A stretch of DNA of 19,462 bases from Alphaproteobacteria bacterium (GCA_002701555.1 NZVS01000063.1:18101-37562); one strand, 5' to 3'. Positions 6,592 to 15,613 are shown, counted from the first letter of the stretch. Notes: generated by a model not told the origin, from the letters alone. Program-made: numbers and translations.

Positions 6592-8376
6592 ATGCCGTCA
6601 ATAGAGATTTTATTTGTATTTGCAGTATTAGCTGGAATTTTCTATGCCTTTGTAACTGAAAAACTGCCCCCCGATGTTGTTGCCATGACCGGTTTTGGAA
6701 TCATCATGGTAAGCGGGATTATTTCATTTGATGATGCTTTTTCTGTCTTTTCAAACTCGGCACCACTGACAATTGGTGCGATGTTTGTTATCTCCGCCGC
6801 TCTTGAACGTACAGGATGTGTAGAGCTTTTGGGGCGTATTGCGACAAAGTATACAGGCAGGTCTCAATTATCTGTGTTGCTTGTAATATTGCCGATAGTC
6901 ATCATTGTCTCCGCATTTATGAACAATACCCCTGTAGTTGTTGTTTTAACACCTCTTTTGATAGCGCTGGGGCGTGAACGGGATATCGCAGGGTCAAAGC
7001 TTCTTATACCACTTTCATATGCGGCCATTTTGGGTGGAACGATGACCTTGATCGGAACTTCTACAAACCTGCTTGTCTCGGGAATGGCACAGGACTATGG
7101 CATAGATTCGTTTAATGTTTTCACTATTACGGCCCCTGGCGCGATCATGGCGTTTGTAGGTTTTATTATAATGCTTGCCCTGTCTTCCTTTTTGTTACCT
7201 GAAAGACGTTCCTTGCTGACAGCATTGAGTGATAAAGAAAACAAGAAATATGTCACACAGTTATTCGTGACGAAAGATTCACCCCTGATCGGTCAGAAAC
7301 TCTCAGAATCACCGCTGGCAAAAGCAGGTGATACGAAAATAATGGATCTTATAAGACATAAAACGTCTTTCCGCTTTGCCATGAAAGATATCGATATAAA
7401 AGCGGGTGACCGTATTATGGTCTTGACCAACACGAATGAGGTCTTAAGCTTTCAGGAAAGCGAAGGCGTTGAAATTGCCGGTGGTAAATATCACCATATC
7501 GAGCCTTTATCAGAAGAAGAAACAATAATGGTAGAGGGAATTGTCGGGCCTAATTCCACTTTGCTCGATATACCAGTTTCACAATTGCAATTTCGTCGTA
7601 ATTATGGCGTTTATATTATGGGCATCCACCGTGACCGCCAGCTTATCCAGACAGATTTTATGAACTTTAGCCTGCAAATGGGTGACACCCTTCTTCTTAG
7701 CGGGCCTGCCGAAGACCTTAAGCTATTATTTGATGAAAACGGGCTGACGAACCTGTCTGTTCCCAAAGCTTTTCCGATACGCCGCAGGAAAGCACCGCTC
7801 GCCCTGATGATATTAACATGTGTAGTGGCTGCCGCTGCCCTTAATATCGTGCCGATCGAGGTTTCTGCCATGATAGGCGCAATATCTATCGTATTGACAC
7901 GTTGTATCGAACCAAAAGATATCTACAAGGTTGTAGAATGGCCTATACTTTTCCTCATATTCGGAATGCTGGGTGTTTCTTTGGGAATGGAAAAATCGGG
8001 TGCTGCCGAGTATCTGGTCGATAATGTTGTAGATGTTGTAAAAGACATTGGCCCACTTGGCATTTTGGCGGCCGTATATATCCTGACATCCGTTTTAACA
8101 GAACTTGTATCCAATAATGCTGTCGCGGCTCTTTTAACCCCTATCGTCATTTCTCTTTGCAATACGCTTGGATTGGAGCCTATACCTTTTCTGGTGGCTT
8201 TAATGTTTGCGGGAAGCGCATCTTTTGCAACACCCATAGGCTACCAAACAAATACCTTCGTATATGGTGCAGGTAACTATAAATTCTCGGATTTCCTGAA
8301 AATCGGTGTGCCTATGAATATAATCATGTTTATCATAGCCATGATTGTCATACCCATGTTTTGGGAGCTGGTTTAG
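6592..8376 (+). CDS. SLC13/DASS-type permease with two central TrkA-C (RCK_C) domains
   Basis: The 594-residue protein has two halves of membrane helices (about 1-200 and 400-594) with a soluble middle. Repeat-related motifs are SAFMNNTPVVVVLTPLLIAL near 103-122 and LTELVSNNAVAALLTPIVI near 502-520; both carry the NN-x-P/A...TP pattern of the substrate and sodium sites of the DASS fold. LIGTSTNLLVSG and the later TPIGYQTNTFVYG are the matching SNT-like loops. Two RCK_C-type domains occupy about 215-290 (KDSPLIGQKLSES...GDRIMVLTN) and 312-385 (GPNSTLLDIPVSQLQ...GDTLLLSG). Proteins of this plan move dicarboxylates, sulfate or similar anions with sodium; the exact substrate cannot be read. GAGGGAG at 6576-6582 supports the ATG. 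The DUF389-OmpA gene follows after 54 bases. Confidence 0.88.
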   Translation: MPSIEILFVFAVLAGIFYAFVTEKLPPDVVAMTGFGIIMVSGIISFDDAFSVFSNSAPLTIGAMFVISAALERTGCVELLGRIATKYTGRSQLSVLLVILPIVIIVSAFMNNTPVVVVLTPLLIALGRERDIAGSKLLIPLSYAAILGGTMTLIGTSTNLLVSGMAQDYGIDSFNVFTITAPGAIMAFVGFIIMLALSSFLLPERRSLLTALSDKENKKYVTQLFVTKDSPLIGQKLSESPLAKAGDTKIMDLIRHKTSFRFAMKDIDIKAGDRIMVLTNTNEVLSFQESEGVEIAGGKYHHIEPLSEEETIMVEGIVGPNSTLLDIPVSQLQFRRNYGVYIMGIHRDRQLIQTDFMNFSLQMGDTLLLSGPAEDLKLLFDENGLTNLSVPKAFPIRRRKAPLALMILTCVVAAAALNIVPIEVSAMIGAISIVLTRCIEPKDIYKVVEWPILFLIFGMLGVSLGMEKSGAAEYLVDNVVDVVKDIGPLGILAAVYILTSVLTELVSNNAVAALLTPIVISLCNTLGLEPIPFLVALMFAGSASFATPIGYQTNTFVYGAGNYKFSDFLKIGVPMNIIMFIIAMIVIPMFWELV

Positions 8377-8393
8377 GCTGATATGAAAAAAGC

Positions 8394-8423
8394 TTGTCGT
8401 TAGTCGTATACATATCGTATAAA
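8394..8423 (+). promoter_or_regulatory. Promoter of the DUF389-OmpA gene, probably leaderless
   Basis: TTGTCG (8394-8399) and TATAAA (8418-8423) are 18 bases apart. The -10 box ends 7 bases before the ATG at 8431 and no Shine-Dalgarno is present (GCGCTCC precedes the ATG), so transcription would start at the start codon. The preceding permease gene ends at 8376, so read-through transcripts may also exist. Confidence 0.5.
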
Positions 8424-8430
8424 GCGCTCC

Positions 8431-10122
8431 ATGTTTGAAACATTAATTCGAAATATAAAAACGTCCTATTATGGGTGGAAAGAGGAGTGGACTGAAAAAA
8501 CAGCAGACCACCCTCCGCTTGAAACTATATATCGTGCATTTCGAATTTGGCGAAATCGTGAATTTGTCAGGCATATAAAACATGACGAGATTGTTACGCA
8601 AGTTGCAGATGATGCTGTATTAAAATCCCGATATTCGTTTATGGTCGTAATGTCTTGCGGTATCGCAATTCTCGGACTTCTATTGTCATCACCGGCAGTT
8701 ATTATCGGGGCAATGCTGATTTCACCTTTGATGGGCCCAATAGCGGGCTTGGGTTTTTCGCTGACCGACATTGATTTTAGGCAAATGAAAAGATCGCTTG
8801 AAGCCATTATAGTCGGAACTATCCTGGCGGTCCTTATTTCATATCTGGTTGTTAAAATATCACCGATTACTGATGCTACTCCTGAAATTCTTGCACGTAC
8901 ACGTCCGAACTTGTTTGACCTTCTTGTCGCTGTCTTCTCAGGTCTTGCCGGAGCATACGCCACTATTTATCAAAGAGGTGGTACCATTGTTGGAGTTGCC
9001 ATTGCAACAGCATTGATGCCGCCATTGGCCGTTGTGGGATACGGTCTTGCGACGGCATCATGGACAATCGCAGGCGGAGCATCTTTTCTGTTTATGACGA
9101 ACCTTTTGGCTATCGCCTTGAGTTTTGCAATTATGGCAAAATGGTATGGTTTCGGGCGCAGGCATTCCCCGTCTTACACACTTTGGCAAAGCCTTTTGAC
9201 AGTCACTGTCTTTGTTATTTTGTCCATACCGCTGGGCATATCTCTCATGGATATTGCTTATCAATCCTATTTCACAAAATCCGCGCGTTCTCAGATAGAT
9301 ACATTATATGAAGACGCCTATTCACGAATAACGGCCTTTAATGTCCGTTTTGACAGGGATGATAGCGTGTATCTTGAAGCAGTTGTTGTAACAGATAAAC
9401 CCGTAAGAGATGTGAATGCAAAGCTATCGGATAGCCTTAAAACTCAGGCGCGAGGAACGGTGCTGTCTAGTGTCGATCAGGTAATTTTGTCACGAGCCCA
9501 GCAGAAACAGGCAGAAGCTGCGGAAAATGTTTTACCCGCTGCAACTGTTTCTGTTCCTTTGGATGCTGCCCAGATTGAGATGAATACCTCACGAAATATT
9601 GAGCAGCGCATAAGACAAAGTATTTCTTTTGAGGTATCAGACGTATTGGTCGATCCCGAAACGAGGACCGCTTCTATATTTGCGGCCAATGACCGGGCAA
9701 ATACTTTTTCATCCCTTCGTGCCGGTGAGGCCAATATTTCAGGTAGATTTGAGGGTTGGAACATTCAAATTTTACCGACAATACGTGCTTTGCCTTACCT
9801 TTACTTTGAAACAGGTAGTGTAGAACTTAATGATGATGAAACAGAAAAACTTGAAGATATATTATGGGCATTGCAGCGCTGGAATATAGAAAAGGTAGAA
9901 GTGATAGGTTTTGCAAGTTCTACTGGTGCGGGGCGTAGTATTAATACCCGACTTGCAGAAGAGCGTGCAGAGAATATTGCAAAACTTTTAAATGAGGGCG
10001 ACATAGAAGCTGTCAGCAGATCAGACTATTTAAGCAATCAGCAAATCACTCTAGAGAGAGAGCTGGGGCGGACTCGATTTCAACGCGTAGAAATCCGCCT
10101 GTTGCCCGAGGAAGGGGAATAA
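8431..10122 (+). CDS. DUF389 membrane protein with a C-terminal OmpA-like domain
   Basis: Residues about 60-285 are the DUF389 membrane domain: SRYSFMVVMSCGIAILGLLLSSPAVIIGAMLISPLMGPI, then a segment with ATALMPPLAVVGYGLA, six or so hydrophobic spans with the characteristic GAMLISPLMGP and TALMPPLAVVG motifs. After a hydrophilic linker of about 170 residues, residues 456-560 form an OmpA-like module: YLYFETGSVELNDDE, then VEVIGF near 490, NTRLAEERAENIAKLL (N505, R512) and a final FQRVEIRLL. The OmpA family usually has a peptidoglycan-contacting Asp in a TDxxG loop; here the loop is FASSTG and no Asp is present, while the Arg is kept. The topology would place the module in the periplasm if binding to the wall is its job. 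DUF389 function is unknown. rimO follows after 5 bases. Confidence 0.82.
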   Translation: MFETLIRNIKTSYYGWKEEWTEKTADHPPLETIYRAFRIWRNREFVRHIKHDEIVTQVADDAVLKSRYSFMVVMSCGIAILGLLLSSPAVIIGAMLISPLMGPIAGLGFSLTDIDFRQMKRSLEAIIVGTILAVLISYLVVKISPITDATPEILARTRPNLFDLLVAVFSGLAGAYATIYQRGGTIVGVAIATALMPPLAVVGYGLATASWTIAGGASFLFMTNLLAIALSFAIMAKWYGFGRRHSPSYTLWQSLLTVTVFVILSIPLGISLMDIAYQSYFTKSARSQIDTLYEDAYSRITAFNVRFDRDDSVYLEAVVVTDKPVRDVNAKLSDSLKTQARGTVLSSVDQVILSRAQQKQAEAAENVLPAATVSVPLDAAQIEMNTSRNIEQRIRQSISFEVSDVLVDPETRTASIFAANDRANTFSSLRAGEANISGRFEGWNIQILPTIRALPYLYFETGSVELNDDETEKLEDILWALQRWNIEKVEVIGFASSTGAGRSINTRLAEERAENIAKLLNEGDIEAVSRSDYLSNQQITLERELGRTRFQRVEIRLLPEEGE

Positions 10123-10127
10123 ATCTC

Positions 10128-11468
10128 ATGAACACATCTAAACGAAAGATAAAAGACGCACCCAAGGTTGGTATGGTCTCACTTGGTTGCCCCAAAGCAT
10201 TGGTCGATTCCGAGAGGATCATGACGGCTTTGAGATCCGAAGGATACCAGTTTTCGAATACACATGAAGGGGCGGACATAGTTATCGTGAACACTTGCGG
10301 TTTTCTTGATTCAGCAAAGGAAGAGTCTCTTGGTGCGATTGGTGATGCACTGGACGAAAACGGGCGCGTTATTGTAACAGGCTGCATGGGTGCAGAGCCT
10401 GATCAGATTACAGAAAAATATCCGAAAGTTTTGGCCGTGACAGGCCCCCATCAATATGAGCAGGTTTTGGAAGCAGTACATGATGCCTTGCCACCTGTGC
10501 ATGACCCATTTGTTGATTTGGTACCTGAAGAAGGTCTTAAATTAACACCGCGCCATTATGCTTATCTGAAAATTTCAGAAGGATGTAATAACCGCTGTAC
10601 GTTTTGCATTATTCCGGCACTGCGTGGCGATCTGGCCTCGCGTCCCATACATCACGTCATGTATGAAGCAGAAAAGCTGGTCAATGCGGGTGTTAAAGAA
10701 TTGCTTGTTATCTCGCAGGACACAAGCGCGTACGGTGTAGATTTAAAATATGCCGAATATCCATGGCATAATAAAAAGCGTAAGACCAAATTCTATGATT
10801 TATGCGAGGCGCTGGGTGAGCTTGGAACGTGGAATCGTCTGCACTATGTTTATCCGTATCCGCATGTGGATGATGTGATACCTCTGATGGCGGAAGGTAA
10901 AATCCTGCCTTATCTAGACATTCCTTTTCAGCATGGATCGCCTGCCGTTTTGAAGAAAATGCGCCGTCCCGGAAATCAGATTAAAACGGCTGGGCGCATC
11001 CAGAAATGGCGTGAGATTTGTCCTGACCTGACGATACGCTCGACCTTTATCGTAGGCTTCCCAGGCGAAACAGAAGAAGATTTTGAAATGCTTCTCGACT
11101 GGCTGGATGAGGCACAGATTGAGCGCGCGGGTTGTTTCAAATATGAACCGGTAGAAGGTGCGCAGTCAAACGCAATCGAAGGCCATGTACCAGAAGAAGT
11201 GAAGGAAGAGCGTTGGCACAGATTCATGGAAAAGCAGCAGGAAATCTCTGCCGCGATACTTCAGAAGAAAATCGGAAAGACATTACCCGTTATCGTAGAT
11301 GAAATTGAGAGTGACGCACTTGTCTGCCGCTCGCAAGGGGATGCGCCGGAAATTGACGGTAATGTCTATTGTAACGTCGTTGAAGGCATCAAAGAAGGCG
11401 ACATCATAAACGCCAAAATCGTAGATGCCGATGATTATGACTTATGGGGTTCTGTCTCAAACTCTTAA
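10128..11468 (+). CDS. rimO: Ribosomal protein S12 methylthiotransferase RimO
   Basis: RimO adds a methylthio group to an aspartate of ribosomal protein S12, using two 4Fe-4S clusters and SAM. The N-terminal UPF0004 domain has the cluster cysteines C21 (SLGCPK), C57 (NTCGF) and C86 (TGCMG). The radical SAM triad is C153, C157 and C160 in SEGCNNRCTFCIIPALRG, and the RGDLASRPI that follows is RimO-specific rather than MiaB-like. The C-terminal TRAM domain occupies about 375-440. At 446 residues the length is normal. AGGGGAA inside the end of the upstream gene, 8 bases before the ATG, is its ribosome site, so it is co-transcribed with the DUF389-OmpA gene. It ends 9 bases from the convergent xth stop with no visible terminator between them. 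Confidence 0.97.
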   Translation: MNTSKRKIKDAPKVGMVSLGCPKALVDSERIMTALRSEGYQFSNTHEGADIVIVNTCGFLDSAKEESLGAIGDALDENGRVIVTGCMGAEPDQITEKYPKVLAVTGPHQYEQVLEAVHDALPPVHDPFVDLVPEEGLKLTPRHYAYLKISEGCNNRCTFCIIPALRGDLASRPIHHVMYEAEKLVNAGVKELLVISQDTSAYGVDLKYAEYPWHNKKRKTKFYDLCEALGELGTWNRLHYVYPYPHVDDVIPLMAEGKILPYLDIPFQHGSPAVLKKMRRPGNQIKTAGRIQKWREICPDLTIRSTFIVGFPGETEEDFEMLLDWLDEAQIERAGCFKYEPVEGAQSNAIEGHVPEEVKEERWHRFMEKQQEISAAILQKKIGKTLPVIVDEIESDALVCRSQGDAPEIDGNVYCNVVEGIKEGDIINAKIVDADDYDLWGSVSNS

Positions 11469-11477
11469 GGCTATTTA

Positions 11478-12266
11478 CTAAAGATCCAGTTCAATCATAA
11501 CCGGGATATGGTCTGACGGTTTTTCCCAGTCGCGTGCTTCTTCCAGCGTTTTATAGCTTTTCAATTTAGGCTTCAAAGGTTGTGTCACCCAGATGTGATC
11601 AAGCCTGCGCCCGCGGTTGGATTTACGCCAGTCACGATTTCGGTAAGACCACCATGTATAGGCCTTTTCTTCCATATCAATAAAATGTCGTGCAGTATCT
11701 ATCCAATCCAGACTGTCTAGCATATCAGCAAGACGTGTGGTTTCTGGGGGCGTATGCGAGACAACCTTTAAAAGTTGCTTATGTGACCAAACATCGTTTT
11801 CGTAAGGGGCAATATTAAAGTCACCTAAGGCAATAGCAGGTTTCTTAGGGTCGCACACTGTTTTGAAGAAGCCGGTCATTTCTTCTAAAAAATCCAGCTT
11901 ATGTTTAAATTTGTCGTTTATTGCAGGATCAGGTTCGTCCCCACCTGCCGGAATATAGAGATTATGCAGGTCAAAATCCTTAAAACTGGCGGCAACATGC
12001 CTACAATCTTCGCGCCCGCATCTGTGATGGACAAGATGGTCCGAGAAAGGGTGTTTGGAAATGATCGCCACACCGTTATAGCCTTTCATGCCATGTGCAT
12101 GGATGTGTTCGTAACCGGCTTCGCGGAAAGTATCAAAGGGAAAAAATTCATCCGGTGTTTTGGTTTCTTGCAAGCAGACAATATCCGGTGACCACTTTTT
12201 CATTACGTCCAAAACGATAGGTGCGCGCAGGCGTACGGAATTAATATTCCAGGTCACGATTTTCAT
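11478..12266 (-). CDS. xth: Exodeoxyribonuclease III (AP endonuclease)
   Basis: This 262-residue protein is ExoIII, which cuts the backbone 5' of abasic sites and removes 3' blocks during base excision repair. The endonuclease/exonuclease/phosphatase fold residues are visible: N7 (TWNINSVR), the metal ligand E34 (LQETK), Y104 (NLYIPAG), D149 and N151 (GDFNIAP), and the final D252-H253 pair (SDHIPV). The RGRRLDHIWVT segment near 220-230 is also typical. AAGGAG lies 8 bases before the ATG. It follows the putative metal exporter by 18 bases and is the last gene of the dnaX - ybaB - exporter - xth series. Confidence 0.96.
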   Translation of the reverse strand: MKIVTWNINSVRLRAPIVLDVMKKWSPDIVCLQETKTPDEFFPFDTFREAGYEHIHAHGMKGYNGVAIISKHPFSDHLVHHRCGREDCRHVAASFKDFDLHNLYIPAGGDEPDPAINDKFKHKLDFLEEMTGFFKTVCDPKKPAIALGDFNIAPYENDVWSHKQLLKVVSHTPPETTRLADMLDSLDWIDTARHFIDMEEKAYTWWSYRNRDWRKSNRGRRLDHIWVTQPLKPKLKSYKTLEEARDWEKPSDHIPVMIELDL

Positions 12267-12284
12267 TTGCGGTACTCCTTTAAT

Positions 12285-13478
12285 TTATGATTCGAACAGA
12301 AAATAATATCCATATGCCGTAATCAGTGCGGGAACAGAGGTATAGGCCGTGGCAAGTATAGCTGCTCTTGGTGCAAGAGCGATTGCCGGGAACAGGGCAT
12401 CGCCGTCATTACTGATCGCGTTACCGATTTGTGCGGAAAATGGCACTATACCTGTCAGATAAAGCGTTGTGACAACAATTTGCGGCCCACACCCAGGCAC
12501 AAAACCGATAAGGACAGCAATTAACGGTGTAAGCGGTGCCCAGACTGCAAAGAACCCTGCAAGGTCGAAGCCGCTGAAATGCATGCCAAGCTCATACGCC
12601 AAAAAAGCCATAATTACCCATACTGTCACAAAATTAGTGTCGATCATAACCCGCTCAAGGTGGATTTTAAGACCATGGGTTTCGGTTAGTTTCCCTGAGA
12701 GGTTTGTCATTGACGGCCCTGCATTTTTGGCAGTAGTCCATATTCCCACGCAGACAAGGGCGCCGACCATACCTATCCATTTGGTTGGATCAAGGTTTGA
12801 AAAACTACCGAACCACAAATTTGTATCAACCTGAAAAGCTGTACCAATACCAAGTATAAATCCTGGTATTATTAATAAAAGCCAAGGGGTGTGTAAAAGC
12901 CATAAATGAGGGTCTGGCTCAAAAGTATGCAGGAAATGGGGCTTTGTATCAACTTTGTGTTTAAGGAAATCTTTTCCATGAATTAATGTCACAAGATATC
13001 CGGAAATTGTTCCTACACTTAAACAGATCGCATAAACTTTCAATGCAGTTGTCGGTTCTTGTGCTAGAAGCAAGAAAGCAGCATCGCCCATAGTAGAGGT
13101 TAGCACGGCAACCACTGCCCCGAAGCCAAGTCTACCCGTAACATATTGCGTAATAACAATGATCGCCCCTCCGCAGCCGGGGAGTGCCCCCATCAGCGCT
13201 GCAATGGGTACTTGATAGCGTTCATATTTTTCAAGCAGGTAATTCGTATCTAGTTTGAAAATATGTTCAGCAGTATAGAATAAAAAAAGTGTAAAGGCGA
13301 CAAAGGTAGTGACCTGTATATAGGCATCTGCCAATGTCTGATGCACAATCTCCCGTAAATTATCAGGCGTGAAAACAGCAAGACAAATAAGTCCGAGGAA
13401 GATTACAACACGTAATTCCCGGGAGCCGCTGGGCGTTTTTCTGCGGTCCTTAAAAGCCTTTTTCTCAGTAATATTCAT
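12285..13478 (-). CDS. Putative heavy-metal/manganese exporter, ten-TM (ArsP_2-type)
   Basis: The 397-residue protein shows two homologous halves. The first has MGALPGCGGAIIVIT at about 96-110 followed by TSTMGDAAFLLLA; the second has IGFVPGCGPQIVVTT at about 325-339 followed by SNDGDALFPAIAL. The duplicated PGCG and GDA motifs mark the ArsP_2 (putative ten-TM heavy-metal exporter) family, some members of which are named putative manganese transporters. The cysteine in each PGCG could bind metal. A soluble, His-containing segment lies in the middle (about 165-190: HGKDFLKHKVDTKPHFLH). The N-terminal 20 residues are basic and cytosolic. It lies 18 bases after ybaB and 18 bases before xth, where alphaproteobacteria often carry recR after ybaB. 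No yybP-type riboswitch is seen; the transcript comes from the dnaX side. Substrate is inferred from family naming only. Confidence 0.75.
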   Translation of the reverse strand: MNITEKKAFKDRRKTPSGSRELRVVIFLGLICLAVFTPDNLREIVHQTLADAYIQVTTFVAFTLFLFYTAEHIFKLDTNYLLEKYERYQVPIAALMGALPGCGGAIIVITQYVTGRLGFGAVVAVLTSTMGDAAFLLLAQEPTTALKVYAICLSVGTISGYLVTLIHGKDFLKHKVDTKPHFLHTFEPDPHLWLLHTPWLLLIIPGFILGIGTAFQVDTNLWFGSFSNLDPTKWIGMVGALVCVGIWTTAKNAGPSMTNLSGKLTETHGLKIHLERVMIDTNFVTVWVIMAFLAYELGMHFSGFDLAGFFAVWAPLTPLIAVLIGFVPGCGPQIVVTTLYLTGIVPFSAQIGNAISNDGDALFPAIALAPRAAILATAYTSVPALITAYGYYFLFES

Positions 13479-13496
13479 GGAAACTAAGTGTATGCC

Positions 13497-13829
13497 TTAA
13501 AAGGGAAGACCTCCACCCAAAGCCCCGGGAGGTATCCCCATATTTTGCATGGCTTTTTGTGTCTCTTCCGACATTTTGGCGTCCGCTTTTGTGCGAGCAT
13601 CGTTCATGGCGGCAACAACCAGATCTTCCATCATTTCCTTGTCATCACCGGAAACCAGTTCAGGCGCAACCTTCAAAGATTTTGTCATACCCTTACAAGT
13701 CATAACAACAGTTACCATGCCGCCACCGGACGTACCTGTCACTTCTACGTCTCCAAGTTCTTCTTGAAGCTGTTCCATTTTCTTCTGCATTTCCTGTGCC
13801 TTTTTCATTAGGCCTTGCATGTTCATCAT
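13497..13829 (-). CDS. ybaB: YbaB/EbfC family nucleoid-associated protein
   Basis: The 110-residue product begins MMNMQGLMKKAQEMQKKM and contains a GTSGGGMVTVVMTCKGMTKSLKV strand region and a final GMGIPPG-type glycine/proline tail (NMGIPPGALGGGLPF), all typical of YbaB/EbfC, a small dimeric DNA-binding protein. Its ATG shares one base with the dnaX stop (TGATG), and GGAG in the end of dnaX is its ribosome site, so translation is coupled. dnaX-ybaB is a widely conserved pair; the usual third gene recR is missing here. Confidence 0.95.
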   Translation of the reverse strand: MMNMQGLMKKAQEMQKKMEQLQEELGDVEVTGTSGGGMVTVVMTCKGMTKSLKVAPELVSGDDKEMMEDLVVAAMNDARTKADAKMSEETQKAMQNMGIPPGALGGGLPF

Positions 13830-15577
13830 CAGTTGATCTCCTCTTCTTCTGTTTTTTCCTTAATGTCTATAATCTCTGCCCCGGGAAATACTTTGATGAC
13901 CTCGCTGACAAAAGGATGCGCCATAATTTTATCCAGTTCTTCCCGTTCACGTTTTTCTCTTTGTTTTCGCAGAGTAGGTTGCGCGTTTTCGCGACCAATT
14001 GTGACCGCCCAGCGGCGCCCTGTCAGCTCTAATAGCTTTCTTTGCAAGTTTGAAGAAAGGTCAGAAGGTGCGTGTTCGGCGGGTAGAAACTCTATCTTGC
14101 CTTGCCTTAGGGAAATCAATTGAACAAACTGGTCAATTTGGGAGGCAAGCAACATCGCCCCATTAGATTCCAACAAGGCGACAACATCTTCCAGCTTATC
14201 CAGATTACCGTTTGCAACAGCCATGGTTTCAGGTTTTTCTGATGGTGCTGATTGAGAGGCTGTACCGGGACGTGTCTTGTTTCCGTGGCCATTCATAACG
14301 GAAACCGATGCCGTCGCAGATGAGGAACGCGCGGTTGCACCGTTACCTTGTCCATTTCCTGATGTTTGACCCCCAGCAGAGGCTGATCCGCCTGAAGAGC
14401 CGTGCAATTTCTTGATAAGGTCAGCCGGATCGGGAAGATCAGAAGCGTAGCAGAGCCTTATGAGAATCATTTCTAATACGGCCTGCGGCTGTGGCGAGGA
14501 GACAATTTCGCCCGTGCCTTTCAAAAGAATTTGCCATGCTTTCCCAAGAGAAGGCACAGATAAAGATTGAGCGAGTTTAGTAGCTGCAGACAATTCCTCA
14601 TCGCTCATATTGGGTGCAACGGTACGTCTTGCTTTTGGAACAGCTTTAATCTTTGTCAGAAGGTGACAGATTTCGGTCATGTCTTTTATAAGTGCAACAG
14701 GTTCTTGCCCGCGTTCGTAAAACCCTGCTGCCAAATCAAAAGCTTCGGACGTATTTCCTTCCATAAGAGCTTTAAATAGCTCTAACGTTTGCATCCGCTC
14801 GTTAAGACCCAACATGGACTTAACGGTATCAGTGGTTAACACATTCTCACTTAATGAAATTGCCTGATCCAGAATACTGAGACCATCTCGAACAGACCCG
14901 TCTGCGGCACGGGCGATCATACTTATGGCCTCATCATCGGCAGTGATGCCTTCTTGTGCGCATATATTTTTATAGTGCGCGGCTAGTTCATCAACAGTAA
15001 CGCGCCGCAAGTCGAAACGCTGGCAACGCGATAGTATTGTCACGGGTACTTTGCGGATTTCGGTCGTTGCAAAGATAAACTTCACATGGGCAGGTGGCTC
15101 TTCAAGCGTTTTTAAAAGTGCGTTAAAGGCCTGATCGGTCAGCATATGCACTTCATCGATAATATAGATTTTATAACGCGCCTCACTCGGAGCGTAACGC
15201 ACGCCGTCAATTAATTGTCTGATATCATCAATACCGCGCTGGTCGGCACCGTTCATTTCTATGACATCGGGATGGCGGTCCTCGGTAATGGCCTGACAGA
15301 TCTTACAATTATCGGTCGGGCCAGTCGTTGGGCCGGCCTTTCCATCGGAGCCTGTATAATTGATGGCTTTGGCAATAATACGGGCAGTGGTTGTTTTTCC
15401 TGTTCCACGAATACCTGTCAACATATAGGCATGTGCTATACGGTCGGATTCGATTGCATTTTTGAGTGTGCGGACAAGCGCATCCTGACCAATCAATTCA
15501 TCGAAATTGGTGGGGCGGTATTTGCGCGCCAGAACCTGGTAAGGCTTTTGTTTTTCGGAAACAACGGAATCAGACAT
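13829..15577 (-). CDS. dnaX: DNA polymerase III subunit tau (DnaX)
   Basis: DnaX is the ATPase of the clamp loader. From ATG at 15577 the protein is 582 residues. It has RKYRPTNFDELIGQ at 18-31, Walker A GIRGTGKTT at 55-63, the DEVHMLTDQAFNALLKTLEEPP Walker B region, and SRCQRFDLRR after sensor 1. A Gly/Ser-rich linker leads to a tau-type C-terminal domain. The zinc module is incomplete: where most DnaX proteins have four Cys, this one has Y74 and T88 in two places and only C91 and C94 remain. An in-frame TTG at 15637 would add 20 residues unlike DnaX; ATG 15577 is preferred because the conserved region begins soon after it and a promoter ends just before. No A-AAA-AAG slippery heptamer is visible, so a gamma form by frameshift is not predicted. 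Confidence 0.94.
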   Translation of the reverse strand: MSDSVVSEKQKPYQVLARKYRPTNFDELIGQDALVRTLKNAIESDRIAHAYMLTGIRGTGKTTTARIIAKAINYTGSDGKAGPTTGPTDNCKICQAITEDRHPDVIEMNGADQRGIDDIRQLIDGVRYAPSEARYKIYIIDEVHMLTDQAFNALLKTLEEPPAHVKFIFATTEIRKVPVTILSRCQRFDLRRVTVDELAAHYKNICAQEGITADDEAISMIARAADGSVRDGLSILDQAISLSENVLTTDTVKSMLGLNERMQTLELFKALMEGNTSEAFDLAAGFYERGQEPVALIKDMTEICHLLTKIKAVPKARRTVAPNMSDEELSAATKLAQSLSVPSLGKAWQILLKGTGEIVSSPQPQAVLEMILIRLCYASDLPDPADLIKKLHGSSGGSASAGGQTSGNGQGNGATARSSSATASVSVMNGHGNKTRPGTASQSAPSEKPETMAVANGNLDKLEDVVALLESNGAMLLASQIDQFVQLISLRQGKIEFLPAEHAPSDLSSNLQRKLLELTGRRWAVTIGRENAQPTLRKQREKREREELDKIMAHPFVSEVIKVFPGAEIIDIKEKTEEEEIN

Positions 15578-15584
15578 GTCTTTA

Positions 15585-15613
15585 GTTTTACTAAAGCTTG
15601 AAGGCTCAGACAA
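15585..15613 (-). promoter_or_regulatory. Possible promoter of dnaX, leaderless type
   Basis: On the minus strand TTGTCT (15608-15613) and TAAAAC (15585-15590) are 17 bases apart, each matching four of six consensus positions. The -10 ends 7 bases before the ATG at 15577, which has no Shine-Dalgarno. The same bases can form a small hairpin (CTTTAG / CTAAAG) just before the ATG. Confidence 0.35.

Noticed and set aside
13829..15577. Programmed frameshift in dnaX to make gamma
   Set aside because: No A-AAA-AAG-type slippery heptamer was seen on the coding strand in the linker region; the tau frame simply continues.
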